Shown: positions 28,104-36,852 of the stretch, piece by piece | Numbering within the stretch: position 1 is the first letter of the stretch | Layout of the letters: each line of letters opens with the position of its first letter | DNA from: Streptomyces sp. SCL15-4 | Lineage (GTDB): Bacteria > Actinomycetota > Actinomycetes > Streptomycetales > Streptomycetaceae | Direction of reading: 5' to 3' | Assembly: GCF_033366695.1 (NCBI RefSeq) | Contig: NZ_JAOBTQ010000001.1 | Location: forward strand, 7,378,001 to 7,442,000 | Length of the DNA: 64,000 nt | Made by a program: the position numbers and the translations under genes | The notes under the pieces: generated by a model | The model's input: only the letters and a program-made list of their open reading frames with translations | What the model was told of the DNA's origin: nothing | Database searches by the model: none

Positions 28104-28556
28104 ATGCACCGAAGACTGTCCGTCGGCCTGTCCGCCTCGGCTCTCGCCGTGATCACCACCATCGGCGGCGCCACCGCCGCCGACGCCGCTCCTGCCGACA
28201 AGCCCCAGGTCCTCGCGAGCTGGACCCAGACCAGCGCGTCGAGCTACAACCTCTGGGTGGCCGCCCGGGCCAACCAGGCCGCCTGGTCCGCGTACGGCTT
28301 CGACTGGTCGACCGACTACTGCTCCTCCTCGCCGGACAACCCGTTCGGCTTCCCCTTCGCCACGTCCTGCGCCCGCCATGACTTCGGCTACCGCAACTAC
28401 AAGGCCGCCGGCACCTTCAGCGCCAACAAGGCCCGGCTCGACAGCGCCCTGTACGAGGATCTCAAGCGCGTCTGCGTCAACTACTCCGGCGCCACGAAGA
28501 CCGCGTGCGACAGCACGGCGTGGACCTACTACCAGGCGGTGAAGGCGCTCGGCTGA
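28104..28556 (+). CDS. Secreted prokaryotic phospholipase A2
   Basis: Calcium-dependent hydrolysis of the sn-2 acyl bond of phospholipids outside the cell. Signal peptide ends at ADA before mature APADKPQVLASWTQTS. The mature 122 residues carry the catalytic His-Asp pair in CARHDFGYRNYKAAG and the Ca-binding FDWSTDYC segment, and four Cys for two disulfides. The sequence closely follows the S. violaceoruber enzyme as remembered. ATG 28104 has GTGGAGGTG upstream. Confidence 0.95.
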   Translation: MHRRLSVGLSASALAVITTIGGATAADAAPADKPQVLASWTQTSASSYNLWVAARANQAAWSAYGFDWSTDYCSSSPDNPFGFPFATSCARHDFGYRNYKAAGTFSANKARLDSALYEDLKRVCVNYSGATKTACDSTAWTYYQAVKALG

Positions 28557-29332
28557 GCCGTGGGCGAGGACGCCGACACCTCGGGGCCCGCGGCGACGGA
28601 CCGCGTCCCCGGGGATCGGCGGCGGCGCGTCGATGCCGTGGGCCCGCCGAGGCACGCCGTACGACGGAGAACCCGGCCTGGCTCGTCACCGACTCCACCG
28701 AGGCCCGTCAGGCACCGCGGGAGCGCCGGCCCGGCGCCGACTCCCGCAGGCCCGGCGCCCTCTCCCGCCGCCCACGCGGACCGGCATCCGCGACACCCGG
28801 CCCGCCGTCCCGCGCAGCAGCCCGTCCGGCCGCCCGCGCCCGAGTCCGCCATCGAGCGCGAGACAAGCCCCGCGCACCACGACCGGGTCCGAACGTCACC
28901 ACGAAGCGGCGTCCCCCGGCCCCGTCCGCCCCGCTGCCTCCGCGACGCACACCGTCCCCGCGCGCCCGCGCCGGGAAGCGGACCACACCCTCCGCGCCGC
29001 CTCCCCGGCCCGCACCCGGCGGCCCCCGTCGATCGGCCGGGTCCCGCGGCCGGATGACCGTGTACGCCCCGACCGCGCCGCCCGTCGCCCCGTGGACCCG
29101 CTTCCCGCCGCGCCGAGCGCGCACGGCGCGGGACCGAGGCGAGGCCGTCCACGGGCGGCGTACCCGCCGCCGGGTCCGGACGGGGGCTGCCGCCCGGTAC
29201 GGAACCGCTTCCGACGCGGGCCCGCCCGGTACCGCGCCCCGCAGGCCCGCCCGTCCCGTTCCGCATCTCCCCGGCCGGCCGGGGAACCCGGTAGCGCGGG
29301 GCCTGGGGCCGCCGACCGGCGGAGGAGGTGCC
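28557..29332. other. 776-bp region with no recognisable gene
   Basis: Long frames are open on both strands because of the GC content, but all read as Arg/Pro/Gly/Ala-rich sequence without motifs, a plausible start or even composition. No repeat, RNA gene or terminator was recognised. It could be a decayed gene. Confidence 0.5.
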
Positions 29333-29683
29333 GTGGCCGTGGACGACTGGGAGAAGCGGGACATGCACGACGGGATACGGCTGACACCGCGCGAGCGGAT
29401 CACACTGCTGCGGATCGAGGCGGGCCTCCGGCAGGACCGGCGGTTCGCGCGTCGTATGGGCGAGGCGGGGCACGGGGCGTCGCTGCCGGTCGCGGTGGTG
29501 CTGCTGGCGGTCGCGTCGGTGTTCGTCGCCGTCATGGGCATCCGCACCTCGGACCCCGCGCTGTTGTGGTGCTTCGCGCTGCTGTGGCCGCTCACCCTCG
29601 TCCAGGCGTTCCGGCTGCTGTGCCGGGGGACCCGGCCCCGTCCCCGCCGCCGCACCCGCGCCCGGGCCACCCCCTGGCTGTGA
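29333..29683 (+). CDS. DUF3040-like membrane protein
   Basis: 116 residues. N-terminal LTPRERITLLRIEAGLRQDR followed by RFARRM fits DUF3040 (ER-x-L-x-x-IE-x-x-L-x-x-D-x-RFA), then two membrane helices (about 53-71 and 77-97) and an Arg-rich tail. Role unknown; small actinobacterial membrane proteins of this kind are common. GTG 29333 has GGAGGAGG upstream; GTG two codons later is an alternative. A strong terminator follows. Confidence 0.7.
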   Translation: MAVDDWEKRDMHDGIRLTPRERITLLRIEAGLRQDRRFARRMGEAGHGASLPVAVVLLAVASVFVAVMGIRTSDPALLWCFALLWPLTLVQAFRLLCRGTRPRPRRRTRARATPWL

Positions 29684-29688
29684 ACGTC

Positions 29689-29722
29689 GCGGGGGGCCGG
29701 GCCCACGGGCCCGGCCCCCCGC
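29689..29722. terminator. Bidirectional hairpin terminator
   Basis: GCGGGGGGCCGGGCCC (29689-29704) and its exact complement GGGCCCGGCCCCCCGC (29707-29722) form a 14-16-bp all-GC stem, 6 bases after the DUF3040-like stop and 28 before the convergent hemerythrin stop. No U-tract, as is normal for Streptomyces terminators. Confidence 0.8.
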
Positions 29723-29749
29723 GCTGCCGGCGAAACCCGAAGGTGCCCG

Positions 29750-30313
29750 TCAGCTCTCCTTCCCCCGCCCCGACAGCGCGTCCCGCAGCCGGTCGACCAG
29801 GCCGGCTCCCGGGGCCAGCAGCTTGTTGGCCGGAGGAGTGTCCGGCGCCGACGGGTGCGGGCGGGTCGGTGCCATCTGCTTGGCCCGGCGGACCTTGTCG
29901 CCCAGCTCCATCAGCGCGTCCGGGGGACAGGCCTGCTCCAGCCGCGGGAACAGGTTCTGTTCCTCGTCGGTCACATGGGACCGGATCTCGCTCATCAACC
30001 GCGTCATCAGCGTGTCGAGGCGCGGATCGTCCGCCCGGCAGCCCTCCAGGTCCTTCATGATCCGCTCGGCCTCGGCGTGATCTGCGATCTCCTTGTCCGC
30101 CAGCGCGTCACCGCCCGCCACGTGTTCGCGCACCGCCGGGTAGAGGTAGGCCTCCTCGGCGACCGAGTGCCGGACCAGCTCGATGGTGGCCTGGTCGCAG
30201 AGGTCCTTGCGCTGCGGCGAGCCGGGCGGCAGCGCCTCGAAACGGCCGAAGATCTCCTCGACCTCACGGTGGTCGGTGGTCAGCTCCTGGATGACGTTTC
30301 CGCCGTGGCCCAT
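29750..30313 (-). CDS. Hemerythrin HHE-domain protein
   Basis: 187 residues, probably binding a diiron centre for oxygen or redox sensing or storage. Iron-ligand pattern visible: DHREVEEIF, RHSVAEEAYLYP, DHAEAERIM and HVTDEEQNLFP, four helices of an HHE pair. C-terminal 45 residues are a Pro-rich basic tail. ATG 30313 follows AGGAGG. Not in an operon with the adjacent pyruvyl transferase (99-bp gap, same strand) as far as sequence shows. Confidence 0.88.
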   Translation of the reverse strand: MGHGGNVIQELTTDHREVEEIFGRFEALPPGSPQRKDLCDQATIELVRHSVAEEAYLYPAVREHVAGGDALADKEIADHAEAERIMKDLEGCRADDPRLDTLMTRLMSEIRSHVTDEEQNLFPRLEQACPPDALMELGDKVRRAKQMAPTRPHPSAPDTPPANKLLAPGAGLVDRLRDALSGRGKES

Positions 30314-30412
30314 GTCGTTGCCTCCTGCGTGGAACGCGGCGGCCCGGGAGGGCCGGCCGTCGCCGTGCCGAGTGCCCTGGCCACCGTGCGTCACACGGAG
30401 CGCCACGCGCGG

Positions 30413-31306
30413 TCAGCTCATCGAGTGACGGGCGGCGGCCGTCCGGCCCGCCCCGGACAGCGCCCAGTCCCACCAGCGGTCCAGCACACCCGGGGCCGGC
30501 GCGTCCGCCGCCACCAGCGCCGGCCAGCCCACCGCCCGCGCCTGCGCGGTGACCTTGGCGCCGCCCGCCACCGGGTCCACCGCGATCACCGGGGTGCCGG
30601 TGCGCAGCGCCAGCACCAGACCGTGCAGCCGGGTGGTGACGACCAGGTCGCAGCGGGCGACGAGGGCGAGGAACTGCTCGGCGGTGGCGCACAGCCGCCA
30701 GTCGTCCACGGCCAGCCGGGTCTCGGCCGGCACCCGCGCGCAGTCCTTGCCGCCCAGCCAGCCGGTGATCGCCTCGTTCACCGCCGCGTGCCGCCGGCGC
30801 GCCCCGTACTCGCCCTGACCCGCGGAGAGCACCACCGCCACGACCGGCGGCAGCGGCCCCAGCGGGGCGCCGGCCGCCAGGTCCCGGCGGGCCGGGGCCC
30901 GGGTGCCGTCCCGGGCGATGATCGTGTGGAAACCGGTGGCCGCGGGATGCGCCGGGTCGACCACCGAGACCCCGGCCGCCAGTCGTGTGCAGGAACTGAA
31001 CCTGACATGCAGGGCGGCGACTTGGGGGCCGTACACCGGACCGCACACGAACAGCAGCGTGCCGTAGGCGTCGGGGTCGGCCGTCTCCAGGGACAGCGCC
31101 CCGGGCCGGAAGCCCGGGCTCCACGCCGTGTCGTGCGGGATGCCGGCGCCGGTCAGTGCCGCCGACGTGTGCCGCTGCGCGAGCACGTCCCCGGCCGTCG
31201 CCTCCCCGTCCGGGAAGCTGAACCAGCCGGTGAGCAGCAGCCTCCTTCGGGGGCCGGCGGGCCCGCGCAGGCTGCGCAGTACGGCTGCCGGGACGTCGTC
31301 GTGCAT
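30413..31306 (-). CDS. Polysaccharide pyruvyl transferase family protein
   Basis: Transfers pyruvate from phosphoenolpyruvate to a sugar as a ketal, adding negative charge to a surface glycan (CsaB/WcaK family). The C-terminal signature is [20 protein letters not shown], and the N-terminal half has the GT-B-like [17 protein letters not shown] region. 297 residues, compact for the family. ATG 31306 follows GGAGGAGG. Divergent from the heptose-type glycan operon, and probably a decoration enzyme for its product. Confidence 0.75.
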   Translation of the reverse strand: MHDDVPAAVLRSLRGPAGPRRRLLLTGWFSFPDGEATAGDVLAQRHTSAALTGAGIPHDTAWSPGFRPGALSLETADPDAYGTLLFVCGPVYGPQVAALHVRFSSCTRLAAGVSVVDPAHPAATGFHTIIARDGTRAPARRDLAAGAPLGPLPPVVAVVLSAGQGEYGARRRHAAVNEAITGWLGGKDCARVPAETRLAVDDWRLCATAEQFLALVARCDLVVTTRLHGLVLALRTGTPVIAVDPVAGGAKVTAQARAVGWPALVAADAPAPGVLDRWWDWALSGAGRTAAARHSMS

Positions 31307-31636
31307 GGCAGCCTCCTCCGTGGTGACCGAGCCGCCTGAGTCGCGCGAGTACCCCTGAGTCCGGAGAATAAGAATCCAACGCGTGAACCCAACTGGCAGG
31401 GGAACCCAGCTGCCAGTGCCGTCCAGCAAGCGGCGGCCGACCAGGGCGGCCCCGGACGTCTTCCGGGGCCCGGGCCCTGTCCTCTTCCTCTCCGACGGGC
31501 CGGTGCCGCCGGGCCGGTGGCCCGGCGCGCGCCGAAACCACCGCACACCTGCCCACAGCACGCGGACGGCGCGTTCGGCGGCGCCGCTTCAGGGGCGCGG
31601 ACGACGTGGACGAAGGACGACGAAGGAGTAGCCCCC
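31307..31636. other. Divergent promoter region of the glycan locus
   Basis: 330 bp between the pyruvyl transferase and SDR genes. Its left third has the promoter and inverted repeat listed at 31365-31417. The right part has no gene and no clear promoter for the rightward operon. Confidence 0.45.
31365..31417 (-). promoter_or_regulatory. Promoter with overlapping inverted-repeat operator
   Basis: On the minus strand TTGGGT (31387-31392), 16 bp and TATTCT (31365-31370) form a sigma-70-like promoter for the pyruvyl transferase, start about 52 nt before its ATG. ACTGGCAG (31392-31399) and CTGCCAGT (31410-31417) are a perfect 8-bp inverted repeat abutting the -35. GAACCCA-x-CTG also appears twice as a direct repeat. 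A local repressor site is plausible; no regulator gene is in the locus. Confidence 0.4.
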
Positions 31637-32644
31637 ATGACTGGTGACACACCCTTCTCCTGGCGGCGCGCCCTCGTGACCGGCGGCGCCGGCTTCCTCG
31701 GCTCCCACCTGTGCGAGCGGCTGCTGGATTCAGGCGTCGAAGTCGACTGCGCCGACAACCTGGTCTGCGGGCGGCGCGAGAACATCGCGCACCTTCAGGC
31801 GCGGCCCGGCTTCCGGTACGTGCGCTGCGACGTCTGCGCGGCCGACTGCGCCGCACGCCTGCCGGGCCCCTACGACCTGGTCCTGCACTTCGCCTGCCCC
31901 GCCTCGCCCGCCGACTATCTGCGCCTGCCGCTGCAGACCCTGGAGGCCGGCAGCACCGGCACCCGCAACGCGCTGACGATCGCCGAACGCGACGGCGCCC
32001 GCTTCCTGCTCGCCTCCACCTCCGAGGTGTACGGCGATCCCCAGGTCCACCCGCAGCACGAGGGCTACTGGGGCAACGTCAACCCGGTCGGGCCGCGCAG
32101 CGTCTACGACGAGGCGAAACGGTTCGGCGAGGCGCTGGTCACCGCGCACGCCGGCACCCGGGGCACCGACGCGGGCATCGTGCGGCTGTTCAACACCTAC
32201 GGGCCGCGGATGCGCGCCCACGACGGGCGGGCGGTGCCCACCTTCATCTGCCAGGCCCTGGCCGGCGAACCGCTCACCGTGACCGGCGACGGCAGCCAGA
32301 CCCGCTCGCTGTGCTACGTCGACGACACCGTGGACGGCATCCTCCGGGTCGCCGCGAGCAGGTCCCTGCGGCCGGTGAACATCGGCGGCAGCGACGAGAT
32401 CACCGTCGCCGACCTGGCCCGCCGGGTGGTCGCCCTCACCGGCTCCCGCTCCCCGATCGCGTTCGTCGACCGGCCCGTGGACGACCCCGGCCGGCGCCGC
32501 CCCGACACCACCCTCGCGCGCGAGCTGCTCGGCTGGTCGCCGCAAGTCCCCTGGGAGGAGGGCCTGAAGCAGACCATCGCCTACTTCGCCGCCCCGACCC
32601 CGCAACCGGTGCCGCGCGCGCAGGACCCGGCCCCGCAGTCCTGA
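31637..32644 (+). CDS. UDP-glucuronate decarboxylase-like SDR
   Basis: Extended short-chain dehydrogenase acting on a nucleotide sugar. N-terminal NAD motif [13 protein letters not shown], then [18 protein letters not shown], catalytic STSEVYGD and YDEAKRFGE, and [10 protein letters not shown], a set typical of UDP-xylose synthase (UXS). 335 residues. Expected reaction: UDP-glucuronate to UDP-xylose; other UXS-like 4-keto enzymes are possible. It is not HldD. First gene of the rightward glycan operon; ATG 31637 has GAAGGAG upstream. Confidence 0.8.
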   Translation: MTGDTPFSWRRALVTGGAGFLGSHLCERLLDSGVEVDCADNLVCGRRENIAHLQARPGFRYVRCDVCAADCAARLPGPYDLVLHFACPASPADYLRLPLQTLEAGSTGTRNALTIAERDGARFLLASTSEVYGDPQVHPQHEGYWGNVNPVGPRSVYDEAKRFGEALVTAHAGTRGTDAGIVRLFNTYGPRMRAHDGRAVPTFICQALAGEPLTVTGDGSQTRSLCYVDDTVDGILRVAASRSLRPVNIGGSDEITVADLARRVVALTGSRSPIAFVDRPVDDPGRRRPDTTLARELLGWSPQVPWEEGLKQTIAYFAAPTPQPVPRAQDPAPQS

Positions 32645-32676
32645 CCCCCGCCCCTTTCCGGCCCTGGAGACAGCGC

Positions 32677-34311
32677 ATGCACGTCCTCGGAATCAACGCA
32701 CTCTTCCACGACCCCGCCGCCGCCCTGATCACCGACGGCCAGGTCGTGGCGGCGGCGGAGGAGGAGCGGTTCTCCCGCCGCAAGCACGGCAAGCGGCCCG
32801 TACCCTTCTCCGCCTGGGAGCTGCCCGAGCGGTCGGCCCGCTGGTGCCTGGAGCAGGCCGGCCTCACCCCGTCCGACCTGGACGCCGTCGCCTACTCCTA
32901 CGACCCCGTCCTCGCCCGCCCCGCCGAGGAGCTGGGCCTGCACGACCCCTGGGACCACCTGCGCCAGGAGTACGCCCGGCAGGCCCCCGGCTTCCTCGCC
33001 GAGGCACTGCCCGGACTCGACCCGGACAAGGTGCGGTTCGTCCCGCACCACGTGGCGCACGCCGCCTCCGCCGGGCCCGTCTCCCCGTACCCCGACTGCG
33101 CCGTGCTCGTCCTGGACGGCCGCGGCGAGTGCGGCTCCCACCTGGCCGGCCGGTACACCAACCGCGAGCTGACCGTCCTCACCGCCCAGCAACTGCCGCA
33201 CTCCCTCGGCCTGTTCTACGAGGACCTCACCCAGCACCTCGGATTCCTGCGCAGCAGCGACGAGTTCAAGGTCATGGCGCTCGCCTCCTACGGCACCCCG
33301 CGCTTCGCCGACCGGCTGCGCGAGTACGTCCGCGCCGGCGACCAAGGCGGCTTCCTGGCCCGCCCGGTGCCCTGGGCCGATCTCGTCCCGCCCCGCCCGG
33401 CCGGCGGCGCCTGGCACCAGGACCACGCCGACCTCGCCGCCAGCGCCCAGCTCTGCCTGGAGGAGGTCACGCTGGCGCTCGCCCGCTGGCTGCGCGAACG
33501 CACCGGCGAGGACGCCCTCACCCTGGCCGGCGGTGTCGCCCTGAACTGCGTCGCCAACACCCGGCTGTGGCGCGAGAGCGGCTTCACCCACGTATGGGTG
33601 CAGCCCGCCGCGGGCGACGCCGGCACCGCGCTCGGCGCCGCCGCGCACATCGCCGGGCAGAAGGACACCCTGGAGCCGATGGAGACGGCCGCCCTGGGCC
33701 GCGGCTGGAGCGACGCCGAACTGCGGGCCTGGCTCGAACGGGCCGCCGTACCGTACGAGGAGCCCGCCGACATCGCCGAGACGGCCGCCGAGGCACTGGC
33801 CGCCGACGGGATCGTGGCCTGGTTCCAGGGACGCGGCGAGTACGGGCCGCGCGCGCTCGGCCACCGCTCCCTGCTCGCCCACCCCGGCAAGGCGGAGAAC
33901 CTGGAGCGGCTCAACGCCGTCAAGGGACGCGAGGAGTTCCGGCCGGTCGCGCCGATGGTGCTCGCCGAACGCGCCGCGGAGATCTTCGACGGGCCGCTGC
34001 CCAGCCCGCACATGCTGTTCGTGCACGACGTGGCCGCCGGCTGGAAGTCCCGCATCCCGGCCGTGGTGCACGTCGACGGCACCGCCCGCATCCAGACCGT
34101 CGACCGCGCCCGAGAACCCCTGGTGGCCCGGATGATCGACGGCTTCGAACGGCGCACCGGACTGCCGGTGGTGGTCAACACCAGCCTGAACACCGCCGGA
34201 CGGCCCATGGTCGACGACCCCCGGGACGCCCTGGAGTGCTTCGGCTCGGCCCCCGTGGACCTGCTGGTCCTCGGCCCGTTCGCGGTCCGCCGGGGAAAGG
34301 CGTTCGCATGA
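32677..34311 (+). CDS. NodU/CmcH-type O-carbamoyltransferase
   Basis: Transfers a carbamoyl group from carbamoyl phosphate to a hydroxyl, probably on a sugar. N-terminal Kae1-like ASKHA domain starts MHVLGINALFHDPAAAL with HHVAHAAS (metal-binding His) and later LTLAGGVALNCVANT; the C-terminal NodU domain has GRGEYGPRALGHRSLLA and NTSLNTAGRPMVD. 544 residues, full length. Its stop overlaps the next start as ATGA. Confidence 0.92.
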   Translation: MHVLGINALFHDPAAALITDGQVVAAAEEERFSRRKHGKRPVPFSAWELPERSARWCLEQAGLTPSDLDAVAYSYDPVLARPAEELGLHDPWDHLRQEYARQAPGFLAEALPGLDPDKVRFVPHHVAHAASAGPVSPYPDCAVLVLDGRGECGSHLAGRYTNRELTVLTAQQLPHSLGLFYEDLTQHLGFLRSSDEFKVMALASYGTPRFADRLREYVRAGDQGGFLARPVPWADLVPPRPAGGAWHQDHADLAASAQLCLEEVTLALARWLRERTGEDALTLAGGVALNCVANTRLWRESGFTHVWVQPAAGDAGTALGAAAHIAGQKDTLEPMETAALGRGWSDAELRAWLERAAVPYEEPADIAETAAEALAADGIVAWFQGRGEYGPRALGHRSLLAHPGKAENLERLNAVKGREEFRPVAPMVLAERAAEIFDGPLPSPHMLFVHDVAAGWKSRIPAVVHVDGTARIQTVDRAREPLVARMIDGFERRTGLPVVVNTSLNTAGRPMVDDPRDALECFGSAPVDLLVLGPFAVRRGKAFA

Positions 34312-35306
34312 GCGACGCCCCCGCCTACACCGTCGTCGTCCCCACGATCGGCCGGCCCTGCCTCGCCGAGTGCCTGCGCGCGCTCGCCGAGGGCGCCGTC
34401 GCGCACACCCCGCACGAGGTGGTCGTCGTCGACGACCGGCCGGCGCCCGAGGGCGGCCTGCCGCTGGGGACCGCGGGGCAGCTGCTGGACCGGGTGCGCA
34501 CCCTGCGCACCGGCGGCAAGGGACCGGCCGCCGCCCGCAACGCCGGCTGGCGCACCGTCCGCACCCCCTGGACGGTGTTCCTGGACGACGACGTCCAGGT
34601 GCTGCCGGACTGGTCCCGGCGGCTCGCCGAGGACCTGCGCGCGGCCGGCCCCGACGTCGGCGGCGTCCAGGGGCGGCTGCGCGTCCCGCTGCCCGAGGAC
34701 CGCCGGCCCACCGACTGGGAACGCACCACCAAGGGCCTGGAGAACGCCGCCTGGGCCACCGCCGACATGGCCTACCGCACCGACGTCCTCAAGCGGACCG
34801 GCGGCTTCGACGAACGCTTCCCGCGCGCCTTCCGCGAGGACGCCGACCTCGCCCTGCGCGTCGAGCGGGCCGGCTGGAGCCTGACCCGGGGCACCCGCGT
34901 CACCCGGCACCCGGTCCGCCCCGCCCACTGGTGGGCCTCGCTGCCCGCCCAGCGCGGCAACGCCGACGACGCCCTGATGAACCGGCTGCACGGCCGCGAC
35001 TGGTGGCACCGCGCCCAGGCGCCCCGCGGCCGGCTGCCCCGCCACCTGGTGGTCACCGGCGCGGCCCTCGCCGCCGCCGCGTGCGCGCTGGCCGGACGGC
35101 GCCGCACCGCGACCGCCTGCGCGGCCCTGTGGACCCTCGGCACCGCCGAGTTCGCCCTCGCCCGTATCCTGCCCGGCCCGCGCGACCCCCGGGAGATCGC
35201 CGGGATGCTCGGCACCAGCGTGCTCATCCCCCCGCTCGCCGTGCGGCACTGGATGCGCGGCGTCGTCCGTCACCGCAACGCCCGCCCGCTGGGAGGCGCC
35301 GGATGA
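34308..35306 (+). CDS. GT2 glycosyltransferase with C-terminal membrane segments
   Basis: GT-A fold enzyme: VVVPTIGRP start, nucleotide-binding VVVDDRPAPE, metal DxD as VFLDDDVQVLPDW (about 84-96) and acceptor-site FREDADLALRVERAGW. Two hydrophobic spans near residues 245-295 suggest membrane attachment. 332 residues. Linked by 4-bp ATGA overlaps on both sides. Confidence 0.85.
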   Translation: MSDAPAYTVVVPTIGRPCLAECLRALAEGAVAHTPHEVVVVDDRPAPEGGLPLGTAGQLLDRVRTLRTGGKGPAAARNAGWRTVRTPWTVFLDDDVQVLPDWSRRLAEDLRAAGPDVGGVQGRLRVPLPEDRRPTDWERTTKGLENAAWATADMAYRTDVLKRTGGFDERFPRAFREDADLALRVERAGWSLTRGTRVTRHPVRPAHWWASLPAQRGNADDALMNRLHGRDWWHRAQAPRGRLPRHLVVTGAALAAAACALAGRRRTATACAALWTLGTAEFALARILPGPRDPREIAGMLGTSVLIPPLAVRHWMRGVVRHRNARPLGGAG

Positions 35307-35845
35307 CCACCGTGTCCGCGATCCTGTTCGACCGCGACGGCACCCTCGTCGCCGACGTGCCGTACAACGGCGACCCGGACCGGGTCCGGCTGCTGCCCGG
35401 CGCCCGCGAGGCCGTCGCGCTCGCCCGGTCCCACGGCCTGGCCACCGCCGTGGTCAGCAACCAGTCCGGCATCGGCCGCGGGCTGCTCACCGCCGGGCAG
35501 GTCCGGCGGGTCAACGAGCGCGCCGACGCGCTGCTGGGCGGGCTGGACCTCTGGCTGTTCTGCCCGCACACCGCCGAGGACGGTTGCCCCTGCCGCAAGC
35601 CCCGGCCCGGCCTGGTCCGCGCCGCCGCCGTCCGGCTGGGCGTGCCGCCGGCCGCCTGCCTGGTCGTCGGCGACATCGCCGCCGACGTGCTGGCCGCCCG
35701 CGCCGCCGGAGCCCGGGGCGTGCTCGTGCCCAACGCGGCCACCGCACCGGAGGAGACCCGGCGGTTCGCCGGGCACAGCGCCCCCGACGTGCTCACCGCC
35801 GTACGAAGCGCCCTCGGCGCCGCCGCGGGGAGGGCACCGGCATGA
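35303..35845 (+). CDS. gmhB: GmhB-like heptose-bisphosphate phosphatase (HAD-IIIA)
   Basis: Removes the 7-phosphate from D-glycero-D-manno-heptose 1,7-bisphosphate. HAD nucleophile FDRDGTL (Asp10, Asp12), SNQSGIGRG (52-60) and zinc-binding loop CPHTAEDGCPC (Cys87, His89, Cys95, Cys97) followed by RKPRPG, as in GmhB. 180 residues. The same operon holds GmhA- and HldE-like genes, which supports the role over histidinol phosphatase. Confidence 0.85.
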   Translation: MTTVSAILFDRDGTLVADVPYNGDPDRVRLLPGAREAVALARSHGLATAVVSNQSGIGRGLLTAGQVRRVNERADALLGGLDLWLFCPHTAEDGCPCRKPRPGLVRAAAVRLGVPPAACLVVGDIAADVLAARAAGARGVLVPNAATAPEETRRFAGHSAPDVLTAVRSALGAAAGRAPA

Positions 35846-36852
35846 GATCCCTCGTCGTCCGCCTCGACAGCTTCGGTGACGTGCTCCTCGCCGGGCCCGC
35901 CGTCCGCGCCGTCGCCGCCCACAGCACCCGTGTCACCCTGCTGTGCGGCCCGCGCGGCGCGGACGCCGCCCGGCTGCTGCCCGGCGTGGACGACGTCCTG
36001 GTCTGGGAGGCGCCCTGGGAAGGCTTCGACCCGCCCCCGGTCCGCCCGGCCGACATCGACGCCCTCCTCGGACGGCTGCGCGCCGGCGCCCACGACAGCG
36101 CGCTCGTCCTCACCTCCCACCACCAGAGCCCGCTGCCCGCCGCCCTGCTGCTGCGCCTCGCCGGCATCGGCCGGATCGGCGCCGACAGCACCGACCACCC
36201 CGGCCGCCTCCTCGACGTGCGCCACCGCCGGCTGCCCGGCCGGCACGAGGCCGAGGCCGCCCTCGACACCGCCGCCGCCATGGGCTTCACACCGCCCCCG
36301 GGCGACGACGGGCGGCTGCGCGTCCTGCCGCCCCCGGACACCGGCGGCCTGACCGGCAACGGCCCCTACGTCGTCCTGCACCCCGGCGCCAGCGCCCCCG
36401 CCCGCGCCTGGAGCCCGCACCGCTGCGCCGAGGCGGTCACCCTGCTCGCCGACGCCGGGCACCGGGTCGTCGTCACCGGCGGCCCCGACGAGCGGGACCT
36501 CACCCGGCGGGTCGGCGGCGACGCGGCCGTGGACCTCGGCGGCCGGACCTCCCCGCGCACCCTGGCCGGGGTGCTGCGCATGGCGGACGTCGTGATCAGC
36601 GCCAACACCGGACCCGCCCACCTCGCCGCCGCCGTCGGCACCCCGGTCGTCTCCCTCTTCGCGCCCGTCGTCCCGGCCGGACGCTGGGCGCCCTACGGCG
36701 TCCCCGTCATCCTGCTCGGCGACCAGTCGGCGCCGTGCGCGGACACCCGGGCCCTGACCTGCCCGGTGCCCGGCCACCCCTGCCTGGACGAGGTCACCGG
36801 CCAGGACGTGGTGCGCGCGGTGCACAAACTCATCCAGGAGCGGCCCTCATGA
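35842..36852 (+). CDS. GT9 glycosyltransferase (heptosyltransferase family)
   Basis: 336 residues. Family 9 signatures: N-terminal VVRLDSFGDVLLAGPAVRA, central VVLHPGASAPARAWSP, and ANTGPAHLAAAVGTPVVSLF near the end, the ADP-heptose site of WaaC/WaaF/RfaF-type enzymes. Likely adds heptose to a glycan carrier. Starts and ends in ATGA overlaps. Confidence 0.88.
   Translation: MRSLVVRLDSFGDVLLAGPAVRAVAAHSTRVTLLCGPRGADAARLLPGVDDVLVWEAPWEGFDPPPVRPADIDALLGRLRAGAHDSALVLTSHHQSPLPAALLLRLAGIGRIGADSTDHPGRLLDVRHRRLPGRHEAEAALDTAAAMGFTPPPGDDGRLRVLPPPDTGGLTGNGPYVVLHPGASAPARAWSPHRCAEAVTLLADAGHRVVVTGGPDERDLTRRVGGDAAVDLGGRTSPRTLAGVLRMADVVISANTGPAHLAAAVGTPVVSLFAPVVPAGRWAPYGVPVILLGDQSAPCADTRALTCPVPGHPCLDEVTGQDVVRAVHKLIQERPS

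Noticed and set aside
28557..29332. Open frames in the gap after phospholipase A2
   Set aside because: No motif, no ribosome site, composition like antisense sequence.
31637..32644. SDR considered as HldD (ADP-heptose epimerase)
   Set aside because: Its ACPASPADY and [10 protein letters not shown] motifs are those of UDP-glucuronate decarboxylases.
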